Shown here one piece after another: positions 25,541-34,761 of a stretch of 35,896 nucleotides of DNA. Positions within the stretch are counted from its first letter, which is position 1. The number at the start of each line of letters is the position of its first letter. The stretch lies in NCBI GenBank assembly GCA_016742075.1, contig JACVCL010000012.1:1-35896 (forward strand). Reading direction: 5' to 3'. The position numbers and the translations under genes are program-made. Under the pieces are notes generated by a model. The model had not been told where the DNA came from, did no database searches, and saw only the letters and a program-made list of their open reading frames with translations. Source of the stretch: Phycisphaerales bacterium. Lineage in GTDB: Bacteria; Planctomycetota; Phycisphaerae; Phycisphaerales; UBA1924.

Positions 25541-26305
25541 TCAGGTGCCGCGTTGGTTGCCGAACAGCTCGATGTGCAGGCGGGTGCAATACCGCCAGCC
25601 GAGGTGGATGCACTGTTCGACGAGCCAGGACCGAACGGCCGGTTCGGGTGAGCGGACGCCCTCGGGCATCAGCAGAACGTCGTCGGGCGCCCAGCCGCGG
25701 AGGCGGCCCAGCAGCGAACGGATCTCTTCGAGATCGGCCGGGCCGCACACCACGAACTTGAGCTGCCGCGCGGGGTGGGCGTCGATGAGGCGCTGGAGGG
25801 CGTCGAGATCGGTGCGGCGCTCCTCGTGCCGCCGGCGCCACGCCGCCTTCGGGTCGCGCGGGTCGCCTTCGGCGGGGGTGCTGCTCGACAGCTTGGGGCT
25901 GATGCTCATCAGGTCGGCGTGGACGGCCCGGAAGACCGTTCCCGCGGTCTCGACGGTCACGTGCACACCGGCGTCGCGCAGTCCCGCGCACAGGCCGGAG
26001 ACGGCCTCGAAGATCATGGGCTCGCCGCCGGTGACGACGGCGTGCCGGACGCCCGAGGCGGCGCACTCGGCCAGCAGCGCGGCCACGCCGCGGCGGTGGC
26101 CGTCGGGGTTCCACGAGGCGTACGGCGTGTCGCACCACGTGCAACGGAGGTTGCAGCCGCTGAACCGCACGAACCACGACGGCACCCCCGCGAGCTTCCC
26201 CTCGCCCTGCACCGAGACGAAGGTCTCGGAGATGACAGGGTCGGCCCCTCGCTCGGCCGGCCCCGGCGCCTGGGGCAGGGCGGTCTCGGCGGACGGCTCG
26301 CTCAC
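25541..26305 (-). CDS. queE: 7-carboxy-7-deazaguanine synthase (radical SAM)
   Basis: Third step of preQ0 synthesis: ring contraction of 6-carboxytetrahydropterin to 7-carboxy-7-deazaguanine. The 254-residue protein has [11 protein letters not shown] at the start of the barrel and the radical-SAM cluster motif C51-x3-C55-x2-C58 in [12 protein letters not shown], followed by VVTGGEP (the GGE motif). The GTG start at 26305 overlaps the queC stop by 4 bp (GTGA) and places the usual short N terminus. The longer open frame upstream lies inside queC. A stretch of about 25 residues (around 145-170, with [13 protein letters not shown]) is an insertion also seen in the longer QueE subgroup. Confidence 0.94.
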   Translation of the reverse strand: MSEPSAETALPQAPGPAERGADPVISETFVSVQGEGKLAGVPSWFVRFSGCNLRCTWCDTPYASWNPDGHRRGVAALLAECAASGVRHAVVTGGEPMIFEAVSGLCAGLRDAGVHVTVETAGTVFRAVHADLMSISPKLSSSTPAEGDPRDPKAAWRRRHEERRTDLDALQRLIDAHPARQLKFVVCGPADLEEIRSLLGRLRGWAPDDVLLMPEGVRSPEPAVRSWLVEQCIHLGWRYCTRLHIELFGNQRGT

Positions 26306-27078
26306 CGCACGACCCCCGCGGCGGTCTGGTAGCGCGTGGGGTCGACGACGCCCGCCTCCTGGAAGCCCCGGGACCGGATCAGGCAGCTGTCGCATCGGCC
26401 GCACGCCGCGCCCGACGGGTCGGGGTCGTAGCAGGAGTGCGTGAGGGCGAAATCGACGCCCAGCTCGGCCCCGCGCCGGATGATCTGGGCCTTGGTCATC
26501 GACACGATCGGCGCGACGACGCGGATGGCCGAGCGGCCGCCGGCCGCGGCATCGACGCCCGCGCGCGTGGCGAGGTTCACCGTGCGCTGGAAGCTCTCGA
26601 GGAACTCGGGGCGGCAGTCGGGATAGCCGGAATAGTCGACGGCGTTGACACCGATCCACACTTCCGGGGCGCCGAGCACCTCGGCCCAGCCGGCGGCCAG
26701 CGACAGGAACACGAGGTTCCGGGCCGGCACATAGGTGGCGGGCACGCCGGCGTGCATCTCGTCGTCGGAGCGGTCCTTCGGCACCGGGATGTCGGCGGTG
26801 AGCGCCGACCCCCCGAACGCCCGCAGGTCGAGCGGCACCACGACGTGCCGAGCGGCGCCCAGCGCCCGGGCGACGCGCCCGGCGGCGTCAAGCTCGGCGC
26901 GGTGACGCTGGCCGTAGTCGAAAGTTAGGGCGTGGCACACGCGCCCGGCGTGGCGGGCGATGGCCAGAACGGTGGCGCTGTCGAGGCCGCCGGAAAGCAC
27001 GATCACCGCCGAGCCTCCCCTGGGAAGGGGATCGACGAGCGAGGGGTCGGCAGCGTGCGGGGGTCGGCCCTGGGGCAT
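26302..27078 (-). CDS. queC: 7-cyano-7-deazaguanine (preQ0) synthase
   Basis: ATP-dependent conversion of 7-carboxy-7-deazaguanine to preQ0. The 258 residues have the PP-loop SGGLDSAT (29-36), FDYGQRHR, the segment [19 protein letters not shown] (quoted up to its central part) and the zinc site Cys216-x9-Cys226-x2-Cys229-x2-Cys232. The start MPQGRPP is preferred, since it leads directly to the PP-loop strand; an in-frame extension of 59 residues overlaps the preceding gene. The stop overlaps the queE start by 4 bp. A perfect inverted repeat GCATCCG-x-CGGATGC spans the start region (27075-27089). Confidence 0.94.
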   Translation of the reverse strand: MPQGRPPHAADPSLVDPLPRGGSAVIVLSGGLDSATVLAIARHAGRVCHALTFDYGQRHRAELDAAGRVARALGAARHVVVPLDLRAFGGSALTADIPVPKDRSDDEMHAGVPATYVPARNLVFLSLAAGWAEVLGAPEVWIGVNAVDYSGYPDCRPEFLESFQRTVNLATRAGVDAAAGGRSAIRVVAPIVSMTKAQIIRRGAELGVDFALTHSCYDPDPSGAACGRCDSCLIRSRGFQEAGVVDPTRYQTAAGVVR

Positions 27079-27088
27079 CCGGCGGATG

Positions 27089-27487
27089 CTAGGTCGCGTT
27101 CCGTCTGAGCCTGATCCTGATTGGGCCACGGGCGGAGGAGGGATCGACCACGCGCCCGGCCTGCGTGATCTCGACGCGTCCGGCGACGACCAGCCGGCGC
27201 GCGGCACGGCGGGCCGGTTCGAGGAGCTCGCGCCATGGTCCGTCGTCGCCGGCAACGGCCCGGGCGGCCTCGCTGGGGCAGATGGTGGCGTCGCTCTGTC
27301 GCGGGTCTCGCCGCGAGAGGAGGTCGAGAATGGCGGCTTCCAGCAGCCCGCCGGCGGGGTCGGCGCGGTCCCGCCGACAGGCGGCCGAGCAGTAGCGGAT
27401 GGACTCCCAGTCTCGCTCCCACTTCTTGCGCCACTGGATGGTGCGGCCGCAGGCAGCGCAGGGCTTGGTGAGGCGGGGAGCAGCCAT
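27089..27487 (-). CDS. DUF2256-DUF3253 fusion protein
   Basis: A 132-residue protein of unknown function. The N terminus is a DUF2256 zinc-ribbon-like module: Cys10-x2-Cys13, then [10 protein letters not shown] and YCSAACRR (Cys33, Cys37). The C-terminal part (about 48-128) is a DUF3253 winged-helix-like domain with [14 protein letters not shown] and [19 protein letters not shown]. Both modules are known as stand-alone proteins, and their fusion recurs in bacteria; neither has a proven role, though the fold suggests nucleic-acid binding. Its stop lies 10 nt before the queC start, so it may be first in a queC-queE transcript. No clear Shine-Dalgarno. Confidence 0.87.
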   Translation of the reverse strand: MAAPRLTKPCAACGRTIQWRKKWERDWESIRYCSAACRRDRADPAGGLLEAAILDLLSRRDPRQSDATICPSEAARAVAGDDGPWRELLEPARRAARRLVVAGRVEITQAGRVVDPSSARGPIRIRLRRNAT

Positions 27488-27518
27488 GCGGGATTGTTGG
27501 ATGGGGGGGGCGGGTCGG

Positions 27519-27555
27519 CAAAAAAGACAGCCCCGGAGCCGAAGCTCCGGGGCTG
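27519..27555 (-). terminator. Strong Rho-independent terminator of the two-domain secreted protein gene
   Basis: Perfect 12-bp stem CAGCCCCGGAGC/GCTCCGGGGCTG (27528-27539 and 27544-27555). Read on the minus strand the loop is TTCG, an extra-stable tetraloop, followed by TCTTTTTT. It lies 41 nt past the stop at 27597. Confidence 0.93.
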
Positions 27556-27596
27556 CAGAGGTCAGATGACCTTTTCCGTCAGCGTCTGAGCGGGGC

Positions 27597-29042
27597 TCAG
27601 TCGTTGCGGGCGGCGCCGCCGTTGACGGTCGTGGTGTTCACGACGGTCGGGTTGGTGGAGCCGAGGTTGGTGACCACGCCCGTCGGAGTCATCGAAAGCT
27701 CGGTGGTCACGCGGTTGGTGTAGACGCGGAAGGCGAAGTCACGGGCGACGCCGGCCAGACCGCTGTTGGAGACGGGGGTGAAGTTCGGGAAGCCGAAGAA
27801 GGCGTTCCGGTACTGACCCTCGGTGATGTTGATGGAGCAGGGGCCCAGCTGCTTGAAGAGGAAGATCGAGCGGTTGGAGAAGAGGGTGTTGGGGGCGTTG
27901 CCGACCAGCGACAGCCAGTAGTTCTGGCCGGGGGCGAGGGTCACGCCGGGGAGGATCCAGGTGTAGCAGTTGACCGGCATGGTGTCGTTCGGGGGGTTGA
28001 GGCCCGTGCTGACGCGCTCGCCGGTGGGCTTGACGATCGGGTTCCGCAGGGTCGCGATGACCTGACCGGGGGTGTTGCAGACGTTGGTCCAGATCTCGAG
28101 GAAGACGTCGCCGCAGTTGCTGGCGCCCCAGGCGTCGATACGGCAGATCTCCAGCGGCTCGAGCGGCGGGATCTGGAAGTTGTCGACCGAGCGGGCGCTG
28201 GCGAGGGACAGGTTCGGGAAGTCGATCGACGAGAGGCCGTCGAGGGCGTACGCCGAGTTGTCCTTCAGCAGGAAGCAGATCTTGCCGCTGATGCGGAAGT
28301 TGAAGTCGGTGCAGAGACCGCCGCAGCAGAAGTCGGCGATGTTGGTCCAGTCGCGGTACTTCGGGTCACCGCTGTTGGTCTTGGCCTGGCCCTGGACGCC
28401 CTGGATGACGCCGTTGTTCGAGCTGATCCAGAAGTAGACGCCCTGGCCGACGCCGACGGGCGAGATCCAGCGGCGCTGGTAGCCGGTCTCGAAGAGGTTC
28501 AGGTTCTTGAACTGCACGCGGTAGAGCGTGAGGCCGGGGAAGGCGGACGACGGGCCGAGGGCCGTGGCGACGACCTTGGGCGCGGTGGGCGAGGTCTGGT
28601 CATCGGTGAACGTGTAGAGCAGGTTGTTCGGCTTGCCGCTGCAGTCGTCGTACATCTCGAGCTTGAAGGTCGGGGTGATGGTCTGGCTCACGTTGGCCTG
28701 GAAGCCCATCACGACCTCGATGCTGTCGGTGTAGTGCCACTTGCCGAACTCGAGGAAGTAGTCGTCGGCGACGCGGGCCGAGAAGTTGATGGAGGCAAGG
28801 TCCTGGGACTGGACGGCGAGCCGGTTGTCCGGGCTGCCGTTGTTCCACCAGATCGAGGGGCCGCGACCGCTGGCAGCGTCGAAGGCCGGGCCGGCGCCGC
28901 CGCCGGTGCCGGTCAGGATCGCCAAGCCGGCCGTCGGCTTGCGGGCGTCGACCATCGCGACGCTCTTGGCGCTCGCGATCGTGCCGAAGCCGGCGATCAG
29001 AGCGAGGCCGAGCAGGCCGCTCATCTTGACAGAAGCGTTCAT
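27597..29042 (-). CDS. Secreted protein with two related beta-sandwich domains, function unknown
   Basis: A 481-residue exported protein not assigned to a named family. Signal peptide at 1-25 (MSGLLGLALIAGFGTIASA). Two domains look like a tandem duplication: ADDYFLE (92-98), KLEMYDDC (127-134), GVYFWIS (201-207) and DFNFRIS (246-252) in the first are echoed by VDNFQIP (286-292), FLEIWTNVC (314-322), NYWLSLV and DFAFRVY in the second. Many cysteines suggest disulphides. There is no C-terminal sorting signal; the tail is Thr/Asn/Val rich. AGGAG lies about 8 nt before the ATG, the strongest Shine-Dalgarno here, and a very strong terminator follows, which together suggest high expression. The in-frame extension upstream is non-coding by context. 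Confidence 0.85.
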   Translation of the reverse strand: MNASVKMSGLLGLALIAGFGTIASAKSVAMVDARKPTAGLAILTGTGGGAGPAFDAASGRGPSIWWNNGSPDNRLAVQSQDLASINFSARVADDYFLEFGKWHYTDSIEVVMGFQANVSQTITPTFKLEMYDDCSGKPNNLLYTFTDDQTSPTAPKVVATALGPSSAFPGLTLYRVQFKNLNLFETGYQRRWISPVGVGQGVYFWISSNNGVIQGVQGQAKTNSGDPKYRDWTNIADFCCGGLCTDFNFRISGKICFLLKDNSAYALDGLSSIDFPNLSLASARSVDNFQIPPLEPLEICRIDAWGASNCGDVFLEIWTNVCNTPGQVIATLRNPIVKPTGERVSTGLNPPNDTMPVNCYTWILPGVTLAPGQNYWLSLVGNAPNTLFSNRSIFLFKQLGPCSINITEGQYRNAFFGFPNFTPVSNSGLAGVARDFAFRVYTNRVTTELSMTPTGVVTNLGSTNPTVVNTTTVNGGAARND

Positions 29043-29500
29043 GAGCACATCTCCTAAAACGAGGACACACACTTCGTTCCGACGCATCAGACCTCGCTCC
29101 GCATCCAGCTGCGTGCCTGACGGTCTAACCCGGGCGAGGCCGGGACGTCTGCTGACTCCTCCGTCGCAGACCCGGCTCGACGCCCACTCTCCCGCGAGAA
29201 GCACCTCTGTCATACACCGGATTCGCGGGCGGCGGAAGGGAAAAACCGCGCCCAACCCGCTGAAATGCAACAACTTTCGCAGTGCCATCATCTCACCCGA
29301 TGACCAAAGCGCGACCGGCTTCGTCGCTAGCGATGATGCGGAAACGCCGGGGGCTTCCGGGGCCTCGGAACAGGCTCATCCGGAGCACCGAAGCCGAGCC
29401 ATCATCGGTATCGCTGACCACATGGAGGCGTCATCTCAAGCGATGATCGTCCGTATTCCTATTTTCCGACTCGTTGGTCAGGAATCATCGGTATCGATGA
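29043..29500. other. 458-bp intergenic region upstream of the secreted-protein gene
   Basis: Contains the Shine-Dalgarno and untranslated leader of the secreted-protein gene near 29043-29060 and, at its far end, a cluster of five TCATC-N6-GATGA inverted repeats. It is visibly less GC-rich than the rest of the window (for example 29449-29470). No believable ORF, tRNA or clear -35/-10 pair was found. Confidence 0.7.
29288..29500. repeat. Cluster of five TCATC-N6-GATGA inverted repeats
   Basis: Sixteen-bp units at 29288-29303, 29321-29336 (TCGTC left arm), 29402-29417 (GCTGA right arm), 29431-29446 and 29485-29500. Three have perfect arms and two have one mismatch. The last spacer base before the right arm is C in all five, giving CGATGA or CGCTGA. 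Spacers fall into two types: TCAxxC (sites 1 and 4) and GGTATC (sites 3 and 5), plus GCTAGC. Start-to-start distances are 33, 81, 29 and 54 bp. The last unit abuts the stop of the hydrolase gene. Probably binding sites for a dimeric factor. Confidence 0.65.
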
Positions 29501-30460
29501 TCATCGCGGGGCGACGGAGCCCGGCTCGCGCCCGCCGTCGGGCCACGGCACGCGGTTGAGGAGCGCCTCGATCTCTCGCGCGTACAGGGACGGGTCGGAC
29601 GGGAACGAGTTGTGGTCGCCGCCCATCTCCACGAGCCGAGCCCCCGGGTTGGCCGCCGCGAGCCTGCGGGCCTGGGCTATCGGAACCACCCGATCGTCGC
29701 GCCCGTGCATGAGCAGGATGGGCACCTGGAGTGTGCCGATCACCTCGTCGCTGCGGAACGGGCTGGTGACGAGCAGCGGCGGCACGCCGTAACGCCACGC
29801 GAAGGACGCCACGCTGCTGAACGTGCTCTCGGCGATCACCGCCGAGGGACGGCGCAGGCGGGCGAGCGAGAAGGCCACCCCGCCCCCGATCGACCTTCCG
29901 TGGAACACGATGCGCCGGGGGTCGACGTCGGGCCTCGCGGCCAGGAGGTCGTACACCCGGGCCGCGTCGGCCGCGAGGGCGGCCTCGGAGGGGGTTCCTG
30001 CCGAGCGTCCGTAGCCGCGGAACTCGAAGAGCAGGGTGTGCCACCCCAGACGCCGGTAGAAATCGGCGAGCATCACGTTGTGGTCGATGAGTTCGCCGTT
30101 GCCATGGAAGAACATCACCACGCCCCGGCGCTCGGCCGGGCGGGGGCCGTCCGGGGGCCGCACATCTCGCCACGGGAAGAACCACGACTCGACGGTGCCA
30201 CCGCCCGGGATATCGATCCGGAGCGGCTCGGCGTCGGCGGGCGGCGCGGCCAGCATGTCCCGGTTGGCGAGGTGCCGAGGGAACAGCATCCAGCCCTGCA
30301 GGGTGTACAGGAGCACGCACCAGACCACGTAAAGGGCGAGGAGCACGAGCATGCGGCGGACGATCCACGGCTTCCAGGCCCCTGGACCCGCGGCCCGCCC
30401 GGCCCGGTCGACGCTCGAGCCGACCGCACTCTGGCCGGGCGGAGATGGCGGCGAGGTCAA
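29501..30460 (-). CDS. Membrane-anchored alpha/beta hydrolase
   Basis: A 319-residue serine hydrolase of the ABHD13/YfhR-like type. After a Pro/Ser/Ala-rich cytoplasmic N terminus comes one transmembrane helix (about 36-56, MLVLLALYVVWCVLLYTL), then the catalytic domain. Oxyanion motif FFHGNGE (117-123), nucleophile Ser190 in GRSIGG, Asp256 in HGRDDRVVP and His283 in GDHNSF complete the triad. The substrate, possibly an ester or peptide in the envelope, is unknown. Its ATG overlaps the yacG stop by 4 bp, so it is the last gene of the waaA-proB-thiL-tsaE-yacG run. Confidence 0.9.
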   Translation of the reverse strand: MTSPPSPPGQSAVGSSVDRAGRAAGPGAWKPWIVRRMLVLLALYVVWCVLLYTLQGWMLFPRHLANRDMLAAPPADAEPLRIDIPGGGTVESWFFPWRDVRPPDGPRPAERRGVVMFFHGNGELIDHNVMLADFYRRLGWHTLLFEFRGYGRSAGTPSEAALAADAARVYDLLAARPDVDPRRIVFHGRSIGGGVAFSLARLRRPSAVIAESTFSSVASFAWRYGVPPLLVTSPFRSDEVIGTLQVPILLMHGRDDRVVPIAQARRLAAANPGARLVEMGGDHNSFPSDPSLYAREIEALLNRVPWPDGGREPGSVAPR

Positions 30461-30669
30461 TCCACCGTCTCCATGTCCGACTCCTTGATCGGCCTGCTGA
30501 TGCGGTAGTCGCCGGCCATCCAGCGGCCGAGGTCGGCCAGTCGGCAGCGTTCGGAGCAGAACGGGAACGTGGGGCGTCCCTCATCGGTATCGCCGCGGCA
30601 CGTGGGGCAGCGGGGAGGGGCGTTCGGCAAGCCGCCGCTGGTCGGCGGAGTGGGATCGGAAGGGGGCAT
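30457..30669 (-). CDS. yacG: DNA gyrase inhibitor/zinc-binding protein YacG
   Basis: A 70-residue zinc-ribbon protein. The Cys4 site is Cys21-x2-Cys24 (RCPTC) and Cys38-x3-Cys42 (FCSERC), followed by the diagnostic LADLGRWMAGDYRI. E. coli YacG binds GyrB and blocks DNA binding by gyrase. The N terminus carries a Pro-rich extension of about 15 residues. It starts 9 nt after the tsaE stop and overlaps the hydrolase start by 4 bp (ATGA). The TAAACT 6 nt before the ATG begins with the tsaE stop codon, so it is weak promoter evidence. Confidence 0.93.
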   Translation of the reverse strand: MPPSDPTPPTSGGLPNAPPRCPTCRGDTDEGRPTFPFCSERCRLADLGRWMAGDYRISRPIKESDMETVD

Positions 30670-30678
30670 ACCTGAAGT

Positions 30679-31269
30679 TTATGGCCAGACGATGAGCGCC
30701 AAACGCGGGTCGTCGGCAGGAGCCGAGATCTCGACGCGGCGGCCGTGGGCCTCGTGGTCGATGCGCACATCCCAGCGGCGGCGCGGCAGCCCGTCGTCGA
30801 CGCGCTCGGCCCATTCCACAGCCAGCACCGCCGAGCGATCGGCCGCGCGGTCCCAGCCGATGGCCGCGAGGTCCTCGGCCGATCGCAGGCGATACGCGTC
30901 GACATGCACCAGCGGCACCCCCCCACGCCAATCGGCCCCCGCACGCCGATCGCCCCCCGCACTTTCATCCAGGTCATCTCCACCCGTATTCCTGCCCACG
31001 CCCTCGCCAGCCCCCCCGCTGCGGCGACTCGCCCGAGTGGCCGGGTTGGGCTGAGCCGGGTACTCGGTCATGAGCACAAACGTCGGGCTGCTCACGGCCC
31101 GCTCGTCGAGGTTCAGGCCGCGGGCGAGCCCTCGGACGAACCGCGTCTTGCCCGCGCCGAGTTCCCCGTGCAGCGCGACCACGTCGCCCGCGTGGAGGAG
31201 CCTGCCGAGTGCGGCCGCCAACGCGATGGTCTGCTCTTCGCCGAGTGTGAGGAACGTCCGGGTAATCAA
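30679..31269 (-). CDS. tsaE: tRNA threonylcarbamoyladenosine biosynthesis ATPase TsaE
   Basis: ATPase partner of TsaB-TsaD in making t6A37 on ANN-decoding tRNAs. P-loop GELGAGKT (35-42), SSPTFVLMTEY (60-70) and VHVDAYRL (121-128), then VLAVEWAERV. At 196 residues it is about 40 longer than usual because of a Gly/Arg/Asp-rich low-complexity insertion (about 71-118) between the SPTF strand and the DxYRL strand. The start chosen is TTG at 31269: it overlaps the thiL stop by 4 bp (TTGA), has GGGGGGA upstream and matches the usual N terminus. An ATG at 31293 adds 8 residues and would overlap thiL by 28 bp. Confidence 0.9.
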   Translation of the reverse strand: MITRTFLTLGEEQTIALAAALGRLLHAGDVVALHGELGAGKTRFVRGLARGLNLDERAVSSPTFVLMTEYPAQPNPATRASRRSGGAGEGVGRNTGGDDLDESAGGDRRAGADWRGGVPLVHVDAYRLRSAEDLAAIGWDRAADRSAVLAVEWAERVDDGLPRRRWDVRIDHEAHGRRVEISAPADDPRLALIVWP

Positions 31270-32164
31270 GGCTGATCCCCCCGGTGTTCCCATCCGAGCT
31301 CTCGGGCATCGTGGGCGCTTCCCTCGGGGTCGATCACCACGCACCCCTCGCCGGACACCACGCGGCCGATGCAGGACACCGGCGCACCGATTGAGGCCAG
31401 CGCCGAGCATGCGCCCTCGGCGAGCCCGCCCGCGGTGAAGAGCAATTCGTAATCTTCACCGTCGGCGGCGCCGCGGCGCCAGTCGGTCACGCCGGGGTGC
31501 AGAGGAAGGCGGGCGGCGTTGATTTCGATGCGAACGCCCGACGCCGCGGCGAGACGGCCGGCGTCGCGGCCGAGACCGTCCGAGATGTCGATCATCGAGT
31601 GCAGCCGGGGTCCAAGGGCGTCGGCCAGTTGCCGGGCCTCCGCCGCACGGGGCGTGAACGACAGATGTCGGCCGGATGTGTAACTTCCACCCAGGCGGCC
31701 GGTGACGAGCACCAGATCTCCCGCCCGGGCTCCCGAGCGCAGCACCGGGCCACGCGTGGGGTGCGGTGTGCCGAGCACGGTGACCGTGAGCACCGCGGGC
31801 CCGTCGTGGAAGGCCAGATCGCCGCCCACCATCGGGCAGCCGAAGGCGTTCGCCCAATGGGCCATTCGGGCGCACAGTTCGTCGGCGTCGGGGCGCCCGC
31901 GGGTCAGGCAACCGGTGCCGAGGCTGACGAGCGGTGCGCCGGCCATGGCGGCGATGTCCGAGACGCTGCGTGCCACCGCTTTTCGGGCGATCAAGTCGGG
32001 GGCGGTCCCGGGGTCGAAGTGGCGTCCCTCGACGAGCTGATCGACGGTGAGCAGCAGCCGGCCGCCCGCGCCGACCACGGCGCAGTCGTCGCCGGGGCCC
32101 ACCTCGACCGGCCCGCCAAGCCCCCGCGATCGCTCGGCGATGCGTGCCAGCAGGTCCGACTCGT

Positions 32165-32168
<4 letters not shown>
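31266..32168 (-). CDS. thiL: Thiamine-monophosphate kinase
   Basis: Phosphorylates thiamine monophosphate to the active cofactor thiamine diphosphate. The 300 residues show the AIR-synthase-like fold with GPGDDCAVV (24-32), LLTVDQLVEGRHF (39-51), the segment ARSVSDIAAMAG (66-77), VGGDLAF (about 114-120), SMIDISDGLGRD (about 192-203) and AADGEDYELLF (about 235-245), all matching metal, ATP and substrate positions. The start ATG overlaps the proB stop by 4 bp (ATGA), and the end overlaps the tsaE start. Confidence 0.95.
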
Positions 32169-33270
<1,102 letters not shown>

Positions 33271-33274
<4 letters not shown>

Positions 33275-34551
33275 GCGACAGTCTCCGCGGGGGCGCCGAC
33301 GGCCGATCGGACCAGATCGGCGAGCATCCGGCTCTGGCGGTCGGCGGCGCCCCGGTGGGCGAGCACGCACGCACGGGCCGCTTCACCCATTCTGGACCGG
33401 CGCGGCGCATCGGCGAGCAGGGCGGCGAGGTCGTGCGCCAGCGACTCGGCCGCGGTGCGCACCAGGCCGCCCGCGTCGGCGATCGCTCCGACCGATTGTT
33501 CAAAGTCGGCCGTCCGGGGGCCGATGAGCGCGGGCTTGCCGAGCGCTGCGACCTCCATCGGGTCCGATCCGAAGAGCGTGCCGAAGCTCCTCCCGATGAC
33601 CACCACATCGGCCAGGGCGTAGGCCTTGCGCAGCTCGCCGATGGTGTCGAGCAGGAACCGATCGGCGGGCCGCGTCGCCCGGGGCGGCGGGCCGCTGCGG
33701 CGGACGCAGCGATCGGGGCCGCCGAGGACCGCGAACGCCTCGCCGAACCACTCGGGCTTCCGCGGCGCACACAGCAATTGAACGCCCTCGGGAACCGACC
33801 GGTGCAGCAACTCGGGCTCACCGGGGGCGGTGCTGCCGGCGACGACCAGCGGGCGGGACCGGTCGATGCCGAGGTCGCGCGCCAGTTCTTCGGCTCCCGG
33901 CACGGTGTGCCCGACGTGCGCTGCGTCCCACTTCATGCTGCCCGCGACCGTGCAGCGATCGGCGGGCACGCCCATGGCGATGAACCGTTCGGCGTAGGCC
34001 CGGTCCTGCACGGCGGCGAAGGCCAGCGAGCCGAATGTCCGAGAGAGCAGGCCGCGGCCGAGCCGGTAGCGCTTGAAGCTGCGCTCGCTCAGGCGCCCGT
34101 TGACCACCGCGACCGGCACGCCCCGCCGCCCGCATTCGCGGACAAAGGTGGGCCACAGTTCGAGCTCCATGAGCGCCACCGCGGTCGGACGCACCGCGTC
34201 GAGAAACCGGCGGACGCTCCACGAGGCATCAAGGGGGTACCGGGCCACCGCCCGCACGCCACGAACGGCGCGGAAGACCTCGCCCGCGCGGGCGAGCCCC
34301 GTGTCGGTGCTGGCGGTGACGACGACCTCGATCCCCGCCTCGCCGGCCAGCCGCTCGACCAGCGGCCGGGCGGCGTTCACCTCGCCCACGCTGACCGCGT
34401 GGACAAGCACCCGGCCGACCCCGGCCGCGGGGGCCGGCAGCCTCTCGACACGCCCGAACCGCTCGCCCCAGTCCGACCGCGCCTTGCGGAGCCACCATGG
34501 GCTGGTGGCCGCGGCGACGACGGCGTAGACGGCATCGAGGGGGGTGATCAT
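33271..34551 (-). CDS. waaA: 3-deoxy-D-manno-octulosonic acid (Kdo) transferase
   Basis: Transfers Kdo from CMP-Kdo to lipid A precursor at the inner membrane, so this organism probably makes lipopolysaccharide. The 426 residues are typical. N-terminal hydrophobic helix (about 4-20), GERFGRV, HAVSVGEVNAARPL (51-64, with catalytic Glu57), TASTDTG, ALMELELWPTFVREC, NGRLSERSFKRY and the nucleotide-binding C-terminal half with VAGSTAPGEPEL and VVIGRSFGTLFGSDPMEVAALGKP (quoted in part). The start is ATG at 34551; the in-frame extension upstream has no homology and approaches the tRNA. It is first of the six-gene overlapping run ending with the hydrolase. Confidence 0.94.
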
Positions 34552-34605
34552 GTCTGAACCGGGGCCGGGGAGCGGCGACGGAACGCCCGGCGCCGAGCGG
34601 AAAAG

Positions 34606-34678
34606 TGGGCACGGCCGGGCTCGAACCGGCAACCTCTCGCTTGTAAGGCGAATGCTCTAGCCATTGAGCTACGCGCCC
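34606..34678 (-). tRNA. tRNA-Val (anticodon TAC)
   Basis: 73-nt cloverleaf. Acceptor GGGCGCG pairs with CGTGCCC (one G-T), D stem GCTC/GAGC, anticodon stem TTCGC/GCGAG with loop CTTACAA (anticodon TAC, reading GTA/GTG), T arm GCCGG/CCGGC with TTCGAGC, discriminator A. CCA is not encoded; a short T-run follows. It lies 54 bp upstream of waaA in the same orientation. Confidence 0.97.
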
Positions 34679-34750
34679 CGCGGGCTGGCAAGTGCGATTC
34701 TAGTGCGCGGCGGCGGCTTCCGGCTCCGGGACCGGGGGTTGATCGCGGCG

Positions 34751-34756
34751 TATCGT
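34751..34756 (+). promoter_or_regulatory. Putative -10 box (TATCGT) of psuG
   Basis: TATCGT ends 5 nt before the ATG at 34762, close to the limit for a leaderless message. No Shine-Dalgarno is seen. Confidence 0.4.
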
Positions 34757-34761
34757 CGGCC

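Noticed and set aside
27086-27091. TAGCAT as a leaderless -10 box for queC
   Set aside because: The TAG is the stop codon of the upstream gene, so the hexamer is partly forced by coding. It was left out of the TANNNT list.
29355-29370. Inverted repeat TTCCG-N6-CGGAA inside the palindrome cluster
   Set aside because: The arms differ from the TCATC/GATGA family and occur once only; it was not counted as a sixth member.
30676-30681. TAAACT as a leaderless -10 box for yacG
   Set aside because: It begins with the tsaE stop codon and lies inside a tight operon, so it is not independent evidence.
34606-34760. Integration (att) site at tRNA-Val
   Set aside because: No integrase gene and no displaced duplicate of the tRNA 3' end was noticed in the window, and neighbouring genes are housekeeping.
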